A stretch of DNA of 34,460 bases from NCBI RefSeq assembly GCF_019263595.1, contig NZ_JADQDD010000025.1, positions 1 through 34,460 of the forward strand, given 5' to 3'. Below the pieces are notes generated by a model, which was not told the origin of the DNA, ran no database searches, and worked only from the letters and a program-made list of their open reading frames with translations. A program made the position numbers and the translations under genes. The DNA is from Pseudonocardia sp. KRD291 (lineage in GTDB: Bacteria; Actinomycetota; Actinomycetes; Mycobacteriales; Pseudonocardiaceae). Below are positions 15,629 through 24,220 of this stretch, piece by piece; positions within the stretch are counted from its first letter, which is position 1; each line of letters starts with the position of its first letter.

Positions 15629-15693
15629 GATGATGGCTCCGTGCGTTGCGCGAGAGATGCGATGAACGCGAGCCAGGTCTCGATCAGAAGAGG

Positions 15694-15745
15694 GACGCCG
15701 GGTGGCGGCGTCGGGCGCGTCGGTGGCCTGGATCAGCCGACGCGC
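15694..15745 (-). promoter_or_regulatory. Attenuator-like RNA structure between leader ORF and ACT-like gene
   Basis: In the minus-strand transcript GCGCGTCGG (15745-15737, the end of the leader ORF) pairs perfectly with CCGACGCGC (15723-15715), with the leader stop codon in the loop. Next comes GACGCCG-CCACC-CGGCGTC (15712-15694), then CCTCTTCT, like an intrinsic terminator with a weak T-tract. A ribosome on or near the leader's last codons would mask the first arm. This geometry is typical of translation-coupled attenuation; the function is inferred. Confidence 0.5.
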
Positions 15746-15795
15746 GAGGCTACTACCTCGGCGCGCGGAGCAAGGGTGTGCTCGACGGTGCGCAT
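15733..15795 (-). CDS. Leaderless leader peptide (20 aa), putative attenuator uORF
   Basis: A 20-codon ORF whose ATG (15795) lies seven bases after a TACGAT -10 box, so the mRNA should start at or beside the start codon. It ends EVVASRVG followed by TGA at 15735-15733. Codons 14 and 15 are GTA GTA, a rare valine codon at this GC content, and codons 8-9 (CTT GCT) are also rare. It lies 104 bases upstream of the ACT-like gene and its 3' end forms one arm of an RNA stem. It would be translated before the downstream gene and could report valyl-tRNA supply (inference). It could also be an unrelated short ORF. Confidence 0.5.
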   Translation of the reverse strand: MRTVEHTLAPRAEVVASRVG

Positions 15796-15802
15796 GCCGA
15801 AG

Positions 15803-15808
15803 ATCGTA
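15803..15808 (-). promoter_or_regulatory. -10 element of leader peptide / ACT-like gene
   Basis: TACGAT on the minus strand (5 of 6 to TATAAT) lies seven bases before the leader ATG. The -35 is weak (TGGCGT at 17 bp). Confidence 0.5.
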
Positions 15809-15863
15809 GCAAGGTGGTGCGGCGTACGCCACACGAGACATCGCAGCTTTCTCGCGGAACGAG

Positions 15864-15898
15864 AGGAGCCCCGCCGGATCGATCCCGGCGGGGCTCCT
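15864..15898. terminator. Bidirectional GC-rich terminator after qcrB
   Basis: The arms AGGAGCCCCGCCGG (15864-15877) and CCGGCGGGGCTCCT (15885-15898) pair perfectly over 14 bp around a seven-base loop. CTCTTCCT follows on the plus side and CTCGTT on the minus side. It lies 21 bp past the qcrB stop and upstream of the leader promoter, so it should end the respiratory operon and insulate the leader gene. Confidence 0.85.
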
Positions 15899-15918
15899 CT
15901 TCCTCGAGCGTGTCGTGC

Positions 15919-17598
15919 CTACTCGGTGGGCTCCTGCGGACGTCCGGCGTCCGGGCGTCCGGCGAGCTCGCGACGCTCGTCCCGGGCGGCGAGCTCCTGC
16001 TCGTGCGCCTCGTGCCGGGCCCGCCCCAGCGCCACGGTCTCGTCGGCCGGGTCCGGGGTGAGCAGCGACCCGGAGACCGGGGAACCGGCCGATCCGAGCT
16101 GGTTCATCCGCTTGGGCACCGACGTGCCCTGGTACTCCAGCGGGATGGCGTGACCGTGCGAGTCCACGCCGCCCAGGGGCTGGTGGACCTCGATGAACTC
16201 GCCGTGCGGCAGCCGGCGGATGATGCCGGTCTCGATGCCGTGCGAGAGAACCTCACGGTCGGACTTCTGCAGCCCCAGGCACCAGCGGTAGGTGATCCAG
16301 TAGGCCAGCGGGGGCAGCGCCAGCAGGCCGATCCGGCCGGCCCACGTCGTCGCGTTCAGCGAGATGTGGAAGAAGTACGCGACCCAGTCGTTGATCCCGC
16401 ACAGCACCAGCCAGGTGTAGGTGGTGATGCCCATGGCGCCGAGCGCGGTCCGGACCGGGACGTCGCGCGGACGCTGCAGCAGGTTGTGCAGCGCGTCGTC
16501 CTTCGTGAACCGGCGCTCGATCGCCGGGTACATCCCCGCGATCACGAACAGCACCGGCAGGAACGCCGCGGTCGGGATGAACGCCGAGGGGATCGTGTAC
16601 TCGCCGAACAGGTAGAACTCCCACGGCGGGAAGATCCGGGCCATGCCCTCGGAGAAGAGCATGTACCAGTCCGGCTGCGAGCCCGCCGAGATGTGTGAGG
16701 CGTCGTAGGGGCCGAGGTTCCAGATCGCGTTGATCTGGAACAGGCCCGCCATCATCGCGATGACGCCCGCGGTGACAGCGAAGAACGCGCCGCCCTTGGC
16801 CGCGAACACCGGCAGGATCCGGACGCCGACCACGTTGTTCTCGGTCCGGCCGGGGCCGGGGAACTGGGTGTGCTTCTGGTACCAGACCAGGCCCAGGTGG
16901 GCCGCGATCAGCGCGAGGCTGATCCCGGGCAGCACCAGCACGTGGATGATGTAGAGGCGCGGGATGATCTCGGTCCCGGGGAACTCCCCGCCGAACAGCG
17001 CCCAGTGCACCCAGGTACCCATGACCGGGACGGTCAGCGTGATGCCCGAGGCGATCCGCAGGCCGACGCCGGAGAGTAGGTCGTCGGGCAGCGAGTAGCC
17101 GGAGAAGCCCTCGAACACACCCAGGAAGATCAGCAGGATGCCGATGATCCAGTTCGCTTCGCGCGGCTTGCGGAACGCACCGGTGAAGTACACCCGGAAC
17201 ATGTGCACGACCATCGAGGCGAGGAACAGCAGCGCCGCCCAGTGGTGCACCTGGCGGACGAACAGGCCGCCCCGGACCTCGAGCGAGATCTCCAGGGTCG
17301 ACTCGTAGGCCCGCGACATGTGCACGCCGCGCAGGTTGTCGAACGGCCCGTTGTAGACGACCTCGGCCATCGACGGGTCGAAGAACAACGCCAGGTAGGT
17401 GCCCGAGAGCAGCAGGATGATGAAGCTGTAGAGCGCGACCTCCCCGAGCATGAACGACCAGTGCGTGGGGAAGACCTTGTTGAACTGCTTACGCAGGCCG
17501 GCGGCCGGGTGGTAGCGCTGGTCGAGCTGGTCCAGGCCCGCGGCCGCCTTCGCCGCCGCTCCTCCGGAGGAGGTGGTTTTCGTCGTGATGGCGCTCAT
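15919..17598 (-). CDS. qcrB: Cytochrome bc1 complex cytochrome b subunit
   Basis: A 559-aa membrane protein that carries two b-type hemes and the quinol sites of the bcc complex. Heme-ligand histidines are visible as H118 and H132 ([20 protein letters not shown]) and H219 and H234 ([20 protein letters not shown]). The Qo-site motif is PDWY in [13 protein letters not shown], the actinobacterial form of PEWY. At least eight membrane segments are apparent. A hydrophilic C-terminal extension of about 120 residues follows the last helix, as in other actinobacteria. The ATG at 17598 overlaps the qcrA stop (ATGA). It is last in the ctaE-qcrCAB operon and is followed by a strong hairpin terminator. 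Confidence 0.97.
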   Translation of the reverse strand: MSAITTKTTSSGGAAAKAAAGLDQLDQRYHPAAGLRKQFNKVFPTHWSFMLGEVALYSFIILLLSGTYLALFFDPSMAEVVYNGPFDNLRGVHMSRAYESTLEISLEVRGGLFVRQVHHWAALLFLASMVVHMFRVYFTGAFRKPREANWIIGILLIFLGVFEGFSGYSLPDDLLSGVGLRIASGITLTVPVMGTWVHWALFGGEFPGTEIIPRLYIIHVLVLPGISLALIAAHLGLVWYQKHTQFPGPGRTENNVVGVRILPVFAAKGGAFFAVTAGVIAMMAGLFQINAIWNLGPYDASHISAGSQPDWYMLFSEGMARIFPPWEFYLFGEYTIPSAFIPTAAFLPVLFVIAGMYPAIERRFTKDDALHNLLQRPRDVPVRTALGAMGITTYTWLVLCGINDWVAYFFHISLNATTWAGRIGLLALPPLAYWITYRWCLGLQKSDREVLSHGIETGIIRRLPHGEFIEVHQPLGGVDSHGHAIPLEYQGTSVPKRMNQLGSAGSPVSGSLLTPDPADETVALGRARHEAHEQELAARDERRELAGRPDAGRPQEPTE

Positions 17599-18758
17599 GT
17601 CGTCTTCTTCCGCTCCCAGAAGCCGGGGCCGACCGGTTCGATGAAGTCGCTTCGTGCCACGAAATAGCCCTGCTCGTCCACGGTGATCGGCAGCTGGGGG
17701 AGCGGGCGGGCGGCGGGACCGAACACCGGTGCGGCGTTCTCGGTCGCCAGGAACTGCGACTGGTGGCACGGGCAGAGGATCCGGTTGTCCTGCGCCTGGT
17801 ACAGCGAGGTCGGGCAGCCCAGGTGGGTGCAGACCTTCGAGTAGGCGTAGTAGTCGCCGTAGTTGAAGTCCTCCTGGCCCGGACGCTTGGTCACCTCGGT
17901 GCCGGGGCGCAGACGGATCAGCATGACCGGGGTGTCCGAGGCGCGCTGCGCGTGCAGCAGCTCCTCCTCGTTGCCCCGCTCGGTCTCGCGGAACGGGAAC
18001 ACCGTCTGCATCGAGCCGGGCTCCATGTCCTCGGGCCGGATGCGGGCGATCTCGGAGAGCACGCCGGTGTCGGTGCGCAGGTACACCGTCTCGTTGCCCT
18101 CCGGACGCCAGGCGGTGTGCCAGAGCGCCGCGTCGTCGCCGCCCTTCCACGGGTTGCGGACCAGCGGGCCGAGCGCGGCGATGCCCAGGCCGAGGCCGAA
18201 GATGCCGGCCGCGGCACCGGCCGTGCGCTGGATGAGCTTGCGACGCCCGATCGTGGTGTCCTTGCCGGCGGCGCCCAGCTGGGCGATCACGGTGCGCCGG
18301 TCCAGCTCGTTGGAGGCACCGTCGTGGCGCTGCTGGACCGAGACCTCGTCCGGGAACAGCTTCTTCACGTACTGGACGATCGCGATGCCCAGCGCCAGCA
18401 CGGCGAGACCGAACGTGAACCCGATGACCGGGGTGTAGAGCGAGTACTCGAAGTACCCGGGCTCGTCCGGGGCCACGTACTCGTGCGGCCAGAACAGGAA
18501 CCCGCCGATGAACGCGAGCCCGGAGATCGCCGAGATCGTGAACCAGAGTGCGACCGAGCGCTCGGCGCGCTTCTCGGCGCGGGTCCCCGGGATCGGGAAC
18601 TTCGGCGCGTTGTGAACGACCTCGACGTCGTCGAGCTCACCGGCCAGCCGGGCCAGCTCGGCCGGGCCCATCTGCTCGAGCTCCTCCGGGGAGACCGATC
18701 GCCCGCCCTCCGACGACGGCGCCGGGTCCTTGGAGTCCGACGTGTACTGCGTGCTCAA
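17595..18758 (-). CDS. qcrA: Cytochrome bc1 complex Rieske iron-sulfur subunit
   Basis: A 387-aa Rieske protein moving electrons from quinol at QcrB to QcrC. It has three hydrophobic segments (about 70-90, 108-130 and 180-200), as in other actinobacterial QcrA. The 2Fe-2S ligands are C310 and H312 in CTHLGC and C329 and H332 in CPCH, with C315 and C331 forming the usual disulfide. A twin-arginine-like GRRKLIQR (171-178) precedes the third segment. The start is a TTG at 18758 that overlaps the qcrC TGA (TTGA), with GGGAG seven bases upstream, so the start is rare but well placed and coupled. Confidence 0.95.
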   Translation of the reverse strand: MSTQYTSDSKDPAPSSEGGRSVSPEELEQMGPAELARLAGELDDVEVVHNAPKFPIPGTRAEKRAERSVALWFTISAISGLAFIGGFLFWPHEYVAPDEPGYFEYSLYTPVIGFTFGLAVLALGIAIVQYVKKLFPDEVSVQQRHDGASNELDRRTVIAQLGAAGKDTTIGRRKLIQRTAGAAAGIFGLGLGIAALGPLVRNPWKGGDDAALWHTAWRPEGNETVYLRTDTGVLSEIARIRPEDMEPGSMQTVFPFRETERGNEEELLHAQRASDTPVMLIRLRPGTEVTKRPGQEDFNYGDYYAYSKVCTHLGCPTSLYQAQDNRILCPCHQSQFLATENAAPVFGPAARPLPQLPITVDEQGYFVARSDFIEPVGPGFWERKKTT

Positions 18759-19615
18759 CTCTTCGCTCCCAACCACATCGCGAACCCGATCAGGCCCGCC
18801 ATGCCGACGATGAACACGAGGATGCCCTCGGACGTCGGGCCGATGCCTCCGGCGGCGTACCCGCCGACGTTGTTGCCCCCGTCGGCGACCGACTTGACGT
18901 AGGCGATGATGTCCTGCTTCTCCTGCGGCGTGAGCTGCTGGTCGGAGAAGCGGGGCATGTTCTGCGGTCCGGTGAGCATCGCGGTGTAGATCTGCTCCTC
19001 GCTCGCCGGAGCGAGCTCGGGCGCGTACTTGCCCGACGACAGCGCGCCGCCGACACCGGTGAAGTTGTGACACGACGCGCAGTTGAGCCGGAACAGCTGG
19101 CCGCCGCGGGCCGGGTCGTCGCCGCGCAGGGCGGCGCCGGACACGGCCGGGGCCTGCGGGCCGCCGCCGTTGGCCTGGATGTAGGCGCCGAGCGCCTCCA
19201 GGTTGGCCTGCCCCTCGGGGGTGTCCGGGTCGAACTCCGGCTTCGGGTTCTTCCGCGTGGCCTGCGCCTCCTGGCGGGCCATCGGCATCCGGCCGGAGGA
19301 GACCTGGAAGTACACGGCCGCGTCGCCGACGCCGATCAGGCTGGGCCCGCGGTCGGTCACGCCCTGCAGGTTCGAGCCGTGGCAGGAGATGCAGGTGCTG
19401 TTGTAGAGCTCCTGGCCCTTGGCCACCAGCGCGGCGTCCGGCTGGGCGTTCGCGACCTGCGGCTCCGGCGCGAACACGGCGTAGGCGCCGCCGACCGCGA
19501 CCAGGGCCACCCCGAGGGCGAGCACGCCGGCGATCCGGCGCCGCAGCTTGCCGTGCGGTCTGGTCCTGGTATCGGGACTCTGTGGGCTCTCGGGACTCTG
19601 AGGACTCTCGGTCAT
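18755..19615 (-). CDS. qcrC: Cytochrome bc1 complex di-heme cytochrome c subunit
   Basis: A 286-aa di-heme cytochrome c that replaces soluble cytochrome c and feeds electrons directly to cytochrome aa3 oxidase in actinobacterial bcc-aa3 supercomplexes. An N-terminal membrane segment (about 30-48) leads to the outside. Two heme sites follow, CISCH (C75, C78, H79) and CASCH (C179, C182, H183). A C-terminal anchor ([15 protein letters not shown], about 264-278) ends the protein. Met ligands probably include that in GRMPMA and that in NMPRF. The N-terminus carries a short SPQ repeat before a basic segment. The ATG at 19615 has GGAAG nine bases upstream. The stop overlaps the TTG of qcrA. Confidence 0.96.
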   Translation of the reverse strand: MTESPQSPESPQSPDTRTRPHGKLRRRIAGVLALGVALVAVGGAYAVFAPEPQVANAQPDAALVAKGQELYNSTCISCHGSNLQGVTDRGPSLIGVGDAAVYFQVSSGRMPMARQEAQATRKNPKPEFDPDTPEGQANLEALGAYIQANGGGPQAPAVSGAALRGDDPARGGQLFRLNCASCHNFTGVGGALSSGKYAPELAPASEEQIYTAMLTGPQNMPRFSDQQLTPQEKQDIIAYVKSVADGGNNVGGYAAGGIGPTSEGILVFIVGMAGLIGFAMWLGAKS

Positions 19616-19686
19616 CGCGGGGGTCTTCCAACCTTCACGGGTCGTGGCGGTGGCGTCCGGGTCGGACGGGATCGGGTGCGCGTCAG

Positions 19687-20292
19687 CTAGCGGATGAAGT
19701 AGATGACGGAGAACAGCCCGATCCAGACGACGTCGACGAAGTGCCAGTAGTAGGACACGACGATCGCGGCCGTGGCCTGGGCCGGGGTGAACTTGCTCAG
19801 CTTGGTGCGGATCAGCAGGTAGATGAAGGCGACCAGGCCGCCGACGACGTGCAGACCGTGGAAGCCGGTCGCGAGGTAGAACACGGTGCCGTAGGCGCCC
19901 GACGGGATGGTCAGGCCCTCCTCGACCAGCGTCCGGTACTCGTTCGCCTGGCCGAGCACGAAGATCGTGCCCATCGCCAGGGTCACCACGTACCAGCGAC
20001 GCAGCCCGAACACGTCGCCGCGCTCGGCCGCGAACACGCCGAACTGGCAGGTGAACGAGGACGCCACGAGGACGATCGTCACCACCAGGGCGTAGGGCAC
20101 GTCGAGCTCGAAGGGGGCCGGCGGCCACGTCTCGCCGGGAGGGTTCTGGGCCCGCGCGGTGAAGTACATCGCGAACAGCCCGGCGAAGAACATCAGCTCG
20201 CTGGAGAGCCAGACGATCGTGCCGATGCTGACCAGGTTGGGCCGGTTCAGCGAGTGGATCCGCGCGCTGATGTTCGGTGCCGCTGTCGTCAC
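19687..20292 (-). CDS. ctaE: Cytochrome c oxidase subunit III
   Basis: A 201-aa, five-helix subunit III of the aa3-type oxidase. The start [26 protein letters not shown] and the C-terminal [16 protein letters not shown] with [19 protein letters not shown] are subunit III hallmarks. The five-helix length is the usual short actinobacterial form. The GTG start at 20292 follows a CATAAT -10 by six bases (leaderless). It is first in the ctaE-qcrC-qcrA-qcrB operon, with a 71-bp gap to qcrC. Subunits I and II lie elsewhere. The arrangement fits a bcc-aa3 supercomplex. Confidence 0.95.
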   Translation of the reverse strand: MTTAAPNISARIHSLNRPNLVSIGTIVWLSSELMFFAGLFAMYFTARAQNPPGETWPPAPFELDVPYALVVTIVLVASSFTCQFGVFAAERGDVFGLRRWYVVTLAMGTIFVLGQANEYRTLVEEGLTIPSGAYGTVFYLATGFHGLHVVGGLVAFIYLLIRTKLSKFTPAQATAAIVVSYYWHFVDVVWIGLFSVIYFIR

Positions 20293-20298
20293 CGGGGC

Positions 20299-20304
20299 AT
20301 TATG
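20299..20304 (-). promoter_or_regulatory. -10 element of the ctaE-qcrCAB operon
   Basis: CATAAT on the minus strand matches TATAAT at five of six positions and ends six bases before the GTG start of ctaE, predicting a leaderless transcript. No clear -35 is visible. Confidence 0.55.
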
Positions 20305-20376
20305 ACCCCACGCGAACTTCTACAGCCTGTCGGGATACCCATCGGTACTTCACGATCGGTCGGCGGTCGCTGGTAC

Positions 20377-20382
20377 TAGGAT
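20377..20382 (+). promoter_or_regulatory. -10 element of the receiver-like gene / trpD
   Basis: TAGGAT fits TANNNT and ends seven bases before the GTG at 20390. It sits back to back with the ctaE promoter in a 97-bp divergent gap. Confidence 0.45.
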
Positions 20383-20389
20383 CTCGCGG

Positions 20390-20854
20390 GTGGCGAGCGG
20401 AGCAGCGGAACAGGTCGGCGGCGGCGGAGCGGCCCCGCGATCGACGCGGACATCGACGGTGCTGGTCTACAGCCACCGTCCCGAGGTGCGCGAGGGGATC
20501 GTCAACGCGGTCGGGCGCCGTCCGGCGCCGGACGTCGGGCGGGTGACGTTCCTGGAGGCCGGTGGTGTGGCCGAGGTGCTGGCCGCGTGCGACGCAGGCG
20601 AGGTCGACCTCGCGATCCTGGACGGCGAGGCCCAGCCGACCGGTGGGATGGGGCTGGCGCGCCAGCTCCGTCACGAGATCATCGAGGACTGCCCCCCGAT
20701 GATCCTGACCGTGCGCCGCCGCGACGACCGCTGGCTCGGCACCTGGTCGCAGGCCGACGCGGTGCTGGTGCACCCGCTCGACCCGCTGGAGACCGCCGAG
20801 GTGGTCGCCCAGGTGCTGCGCGAGGCGCAGGCCCGCGCCGTCGTGCGCGGCTGA
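20390..20854 (+). CDS. Degenerate response-regulator receiver domain protein
   Basis: A 154-aa protein with a receiver (CheY-like) fold after a low-complexity N-terminus. [20 protein letters not shown] is beta1-alpha1, [10 protein letters not shown] carries an Asp (D78) at the phosphoacceptor place, [11 protein letters not shown] supplies the Thr strand, and [11 protein letters not shown] is the last switch region. The two acidic metal residues normally at the end of beta1 are Ser-His, and the conserved Lys before Pro is His128, so normal phosphotransfer chemistry is unlikely. No output domain is present. It sits seven bases before trpD, with which it is probably co-transcribed, and is divergent from ctaE. 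Its role is unknown; a scaffold or regulatory part for trpD or respiration is speculative. Confidence 0.75.
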   Translation: MASGAAEQVGGGGAAPRSTRTSTVLVYSHRPEVREGIVNAVGRRPAPDVGRVTFLEAGGVAEVLAACDAGEVDLAILDGEAQPTGGMGLARQLRHEIIEDCPPMILTVRRRDDRWLGTWSQADAVLVHPLDPLETAEVVAQVLREAQARAVVRG

Positions 20855-20861
20855 GCCCGGC

Positions 20862-21914
20862 ATGGGGGGCATCGAGTTCACCTGGCCGTCGATCCTCGGG
20901 CACCTGATCGCGGGACGTGACGTCGGCGCCGCCCAGACGAACTGGGTGATGGACCAGGTGCTCTCGGCCGAGGCCACCCCGGCCCAGCTGGCCGGGTTCC
21001 TGGTGGCGCTGCGGTCCAAGGGCGAGACCTCGCAGGAGATCCTGGGCCTGTCCGAGGCGATGCTCGCGCACGCCCGGAAGGTCGAGGTGCCCGGACGGGC
21101 GGTGGACGTCGTCGGGACCGGCGGTGACCAGGCACACACCGTCAACATCTCCACGATGGCCGCGCTGGTCACGGCCGCGGCCGGGGCGCCGGTGGTCAAG
21201 CACGGCAACCGCGCCGCGTCGTCGCAGGCCGGGACGGCGGACGTGCTGGAGGCGCTCGGCGTCGCGATCGAGCTGAGCCCGGGCGCGGTCGCCCGTTGCG
21301 TGCGCGAGATCGGGATCGGGTTCTGCTTCGCGCCGGCGTTCCACCCGGCGATGCGCTACGTCGGCGGGGTGCGCCGCGAGCTCGGCGTCCCGACGGCGAT
21401 GAACGTGCTCGGCCCGCTGATCAACCCGGCCCGTCCGGCGGCGGGCCTGGTCGGCTGCGCGGACCGGCGGATGGCGCCGATGATGGCGCAGGTGTTCGCC
21501 TCGCACGACATGTCGGTACTGGTCGTGCGTGGCGACGACGGGCTCGACGAGCTGACCACGACGACCACCAGCACCGTCTGGGTGGCCGAGGGCGGCACCG
21601 TACGCGAGCAGACGCTCGACCCGACCGTGCTCGGGGTGCCGGTGGCCACGGCCGCCGACCTGCGCGGCGGGAGCCCGGCGGTCAACGCCGAGGTGGTGCG
21701 CGAGCTGGTCGGGGGCAAGCCCGGGCCGGTGCGCGACGCCGTGCTGCTCAACGCGGCCGGGGCGCTGGCGGCCTACGACCGCCCGGGCCCGGACCTGACG
21801 GCGTCGGTGTCGGCCGGGATGTCGCGCGCGGCCGGGGCCGTGGACTCCGGGGCGGCGGCGGACCTGCTGGCCCGGTGGGTGGATCTGTCCAGCCGCCTGG
21901 CCGCCGGTACCTAG
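20862..21914 (+). CDS. trpD: Anthranilate phosphoribosyltransferase
   Basis: A 350-aa TrpD, which joins anthranilate and PRPP in the second step of tryptophan synthesis. The PRPP/metal motif [18 protein letters not shown] (about 81-98), the [21 protein letters not shown] segment (113-133), and [27 protein letters not shown] near 170-195 are diagnostic. The late acidic pair DELTTT is also present. The ATG at 20862 lies seven bases after the receiver-like gene. Other trp genes are not in the window, as is usual for actinobacterial trpD beside the cytochrome operon. No trp attenuator is visible here. Confidence 0.96.
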   Translation: MGGIEFTWPSILGHLIAGRDVGAAQTNWVMDQVLSAEATPAQLAGFLVALRSKGETSQEILGLSEAMLAHARKVEVPGRAVDVVGTGGDQAHTVNISTMAALVTAAAGAPVVKHGNRAASSQAGTADVLEALGVAIELSPGAVARCVREIGIGFCFAPAFHPAMRYVGGVRRELGVPTAMNVLGPLINPARPAAGLVGCADRRMAPMMAQVFASHDMSVLVVRGDDGLDELTTTTTSTVWVAEGGTVREQTLDPTVLGVPVATAADLRGGSPAVNAEVVRELVGGKPGPVRDAVLLNAAGALAAYDRPGPDLTASVSAGMSRAAGAVDSGAAADLLARWVDLSSRLAAGT

Positions 21915-21924
21915 CCGCCGGTAT

Positions 21925-22203
21925 CTAGTCGAGCCCGATCGAGAACGCCGCGTCGGTGTCGGCGCGGGAGTACGAGCGGAACGCGATGTGGGTGTCGGTG
22001 CTGTGCACACCCTCGATCTTGCTCAGCTTGCCGGCGATGACCTCGGCCAGCTGCTCGTGCTCGCGCACCCGGACCATCGCGACCAGGTCGACGTCGCCGG
22101 CGCAGGAGTAGACCTCGGTGACGCCGTCCAGGTCCGCGATCGCCTGCGCGGTCTCCGGGATCCGGTCGACGGCGGTGTGCACCAGGACGATCGCGGTGAT
22201 CAT
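21925..22203 (-). CDS. Stand-alone Lrp/AsnC ligand-binding (RAM) domain protein
   Basis: A 92-aa protein consisting only of the AsnC/Lrp C-terminal RAM domain: ITAIVLVHTAVDRIPETAQAIA, then VTEVYSCAGDVDLVAMVRVREHEQ, then IEGVHSTDTHIAFRSYS. There is no DNA-binding helix-turn-helix. Such proteins form decamers or pair with full-length Lrp proteins and sense amino acids. The ATG at 22203 has GAGGGGAA about ten bases upstream. It converges with trpD, ten bases apart. A link to tryptophan or other amino-acid sensing is suggested only by position. Confidence 0.88.
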   Translation of the reverse strand: MITAIVLVHTAVDRIPETAQAIADLDGVTEVYSCAGDVDLVAMVRVREHEQLAEVIAGKLSKIEGVHSTDTHIAFRSYSRADTDAAFSIGLD

Positions 22204-22279
22204 GGTTCGGGGGTTCCCCTCGGTTGGGTGCGGGCTGGGTACGGGCTGGTCCGATCCGCGGCTGTTGACCCGCGCGAGG

Positions 22280-24076
22280 TTAGTGCAGCCGTGCCCGGGA
22301 CACATCCGGCCCGGTCGCCGGGCGCTCCTCCGAGCCCCCGAGCGAGCGCTCGGACGGCGCGGCCGCCCCGTCCGACCCGGCCGCCGCACGCGCCGTCTCG
22401 GCCCACTCCCGCCAGCTGCCGGCCCCGCGGGCGGGCTCCGCCCACGACGGGTCGCACCGCACGAGCCGGGTGCCGCCGGTGGTCAGCCACCGGTAGAGCA
22501 GTCGCACCTCCTCCGGCGGCGCGCCGCGCAGCGGGCCCGGCCCGGGCAGCACGGTCTGCGCGCCGGTGCGCAGGGACTCCACCACCGGCATCGGCCGCAC
22601 TCCCCGCGGCGCGACCCCGGCCGCGGCCAGGCGCCCGAACCGCAGCACGGCCAGCTCCCAGCCTCCGCGCCCGTCCGGCCGCGCGCCGACGACCTCCTCC
22701 AGCGCCGCGACCGTGGCGAGGGTCTGCGCCCGGTCCAGGCCGCCGACCAGCCCGGCCAGCCGGTCCCGGGCGCGCGCGGCGCTCTCGTAGCGCTCGTCGG
22801 CCGACCGCTGCGCCACCGTGGCGGCCAGGGTGCGCAGCGGTGTGTCGTCGGCGCCGGAGACGAGGTCGTGCCAGGCGTGCACCGCGGGCGCGTACTCGTC
22901 GATCCCCTGGTGCCCGGCGCACGGAGCTGCGCAGTGGCCCAGCTCGTGCAGCGCGCACGGCGACGCCGACGGGTCGCGCGCCGGGATGCGCTGCGAGCAG
23001 CGCCGCAACGCGACGGCGTCGAGCGCGACGTCCACCGCGTCGCTCGCCACGCGTTGCGAGGCGAACGGGCCCAGCGCCCCTTCGCGGGGCGTGGCCACGA
23101 CCGAGAGCCGGGGGAACGCCTCGGCGGTCGGGGCCACCCACCAGGCCCGGCCCGGGTTGCGCGAGCGACGGTTGTAGCGCGGGCGGTGCGCGGAGATCAG
23201 GCGCAGCTCCCGCACCCCCGCCTCCAGCGCGTGCGCGCAGACCACGGTGTCCACCCGCTGGGCCTGGGCCACCATGTCCCGGATCCGCCGCCTGCGCTCG
23301 CCCGCGGTGAAGTAGCTGCGCACCCGGCGGTGCAGGTCCCCGGACGTGCCGACGTAGAGCACCTCGTCGCCGGTGCCGCGGAACAGGTAGACCCCGGGCG
23401 CGGACGGCACGTCGCGGGCCAGGTGGCGCTGCTGGCGCTGACGCTGGGTCGGCCGGTGCGCCGAGGCGGTACGGGCCAGGGAGAGCAGCTCCTCCAGGCT
23501 CTGCACCCCCAGGTTGCCGATCCGCTCCAGCAGGTGGTGCAGCACCTCGACGGTGGCCCGGGCGTCGGTCAGGGCGCGGTGGTTCGGCTCGGTGGCGCAG
23601 CCGAAATGGGCGGCCAGCGCACCGAGCCGCACGCTCGGGCACTCCGAGCGGGGCAGCACCGCGCGGGCGAGCCGGGCGGTGCACAGCACCGGCGGGCGCG
23701 GCCACGCGTGCCCGAGCTGCTCGCACGCCGCCCGCAGGAACCCGGCGTCGAACGGCGCGTTGTGCGCGACCAGCACCGAGCCGGACAGGAACTCCAGCAC
23801 CGAGGGCAGCACGGCCGGCAGCGGGGGAGCGGCGCCGACCATCGAGGTGGTGATCCCGGTCAGCCGGGCGATGTCCGGCGGGATCGCGATGCCCGGGTCG
23901 ACCAGCGTGCCGAGCTCGCCGACCCGCTCGCCGCCGCGGACCTTCACGGCCCCCACCTCGGTGATCGCGTGCAGGCGGGCACTGCCGCCGGTGGTCTCCA
24001 GGTCCAGGACGGCGAACGTCACCTCGCGCAGCGGGGTGCCGAGCTCGTCGAACGAGAGCTGTGGGTCCGAGGGCAC
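22280..24076 (-). CDS. DEDDh exonuclease fused to a UvrC/Cho-like GIY-YIG nuclease
   Basis: A 598-aa fusion. Residues about 18-185 are a DnaQ-type 3'-5' exonuclease with D25 and E27 (LDLETTG), D110 (HNAPFD), H166 and D171 (HRALTDARAT). Residues about 222-303 are a GIY-YIG domain (GVYLF, YVGTS; likely catalytic E290; ending PRYN). It continues with a UvrC-like Cys cluster C360, C374, C382 and C386 and a UVR-like helical part (DERYESAARARDRLAGLVGG). The UvrC C-terminal RNase H and HhH domains are missing. It probably acts in DNA repair. The GTG at 24076 follows a TACTGT box (leaderless). A much longer open frame upstream is only the shadow of the divergent gene. Confidence 0.88.
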   Translation of the reverse strand: MPSDPQLSFDELGTPLREVTFAVLDLETTGGSARLHAITEVGAVKVRGGERVGELGTLVDPGIAIPPDIARLTGITTSMVGAAPPLPAVLPSVLEFLSGSVLVAHNAPFDAGFLRAACEQLGHAWPRPPVLCTARLARAVLPRSECPSVRLGALAAHFGCATEPNHRALTDARATVEVLHHLLERIGNLGVQSLEELLSLARTASAHRPTQRQRQQRHLARDVPSAPGVYLFRGTGDEVLYVGTSGDLHRRVRSYFTAGERRRRIRDMVAQAQRVDTVVCAHALEAGVRELRLISAHRPRYNRRSRNPGRAWWVAPTAEAFPRLSVVATPREGALGPFASQRVASDAVDVALDAVALRRCSQRIPARDPSASPCALHELGHCAAPCAGHQGIDEYAPAVHAWHDLVSGADDTPLRTLAATVAQRSADERYESAARARDRLAGLVGGLDRAQTLATVAALEEVVGARPDGRGGWELAVLRFGRLAAAGVAPRGVRPMPVVESLRTGAQTVLPGPGPLRGAPPEEVRLLYRWLTTGGTRLVRCDPSWAEPARGAGSWREWAETARAAAGSDGAAAPSERSLGGSEERPATGPDVSRARLH

Positions 24077-24084
24077 GGTCGCGG

Positions 24085-24090
24085 ACAGTA
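24085..24090 (-). promoter_or_regulatory. -10 element of the exonuclease/UvrC-like gene
   Basis: TACTGT on the minus strand fits TANNNT and ends eight bases before the GTG start at 24076. Confidence 0.4.
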
Positions 24091-24208
24091 GGGGGCGCCA
24101 CCGACAGTTCCGGTCGTGCCTCGTCGTCGTGCCCGTCGTCGTGTCGTGTCCTCGTGGCCTCCCGGCCGCACCGCGCGTCGGTCGATGGCCGGTGCGGGAC
24201 GGGGCGGA

Positions 24209-24214
24209 TAGCCT
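24209..24214 (+). promoter_or_regulatory. -10 element of the NYN-domain gene
   Basis: TAGCCT ends six bases before the ATG at 24221, predicting a leaderless mRNA. It shares a 144-bp divergent gap with the exonuclease promoter. Confidence 0.45.
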
Positions 24215-24220
24215 TGTCGG

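Noticed and set aside
15629..15841. N-terminal extension giving a 168-aa form of the ACT-like protein
   Set aside because: The extension is Arg/His/Ala-rich with no fold; a -10, a leader ORF and hairpins occupy the region, and GGAG sits at the ATG at 15628.
22204..22279. Extra N-terminal sequence for the Lrp/RAM protein giving a DNA-binding domain
   Set aside because: The upstream in-frame residues are Arg/Pro-rich shadow sequence with no helix-turn-helix; the ATG at 22203 has a ribosome site.
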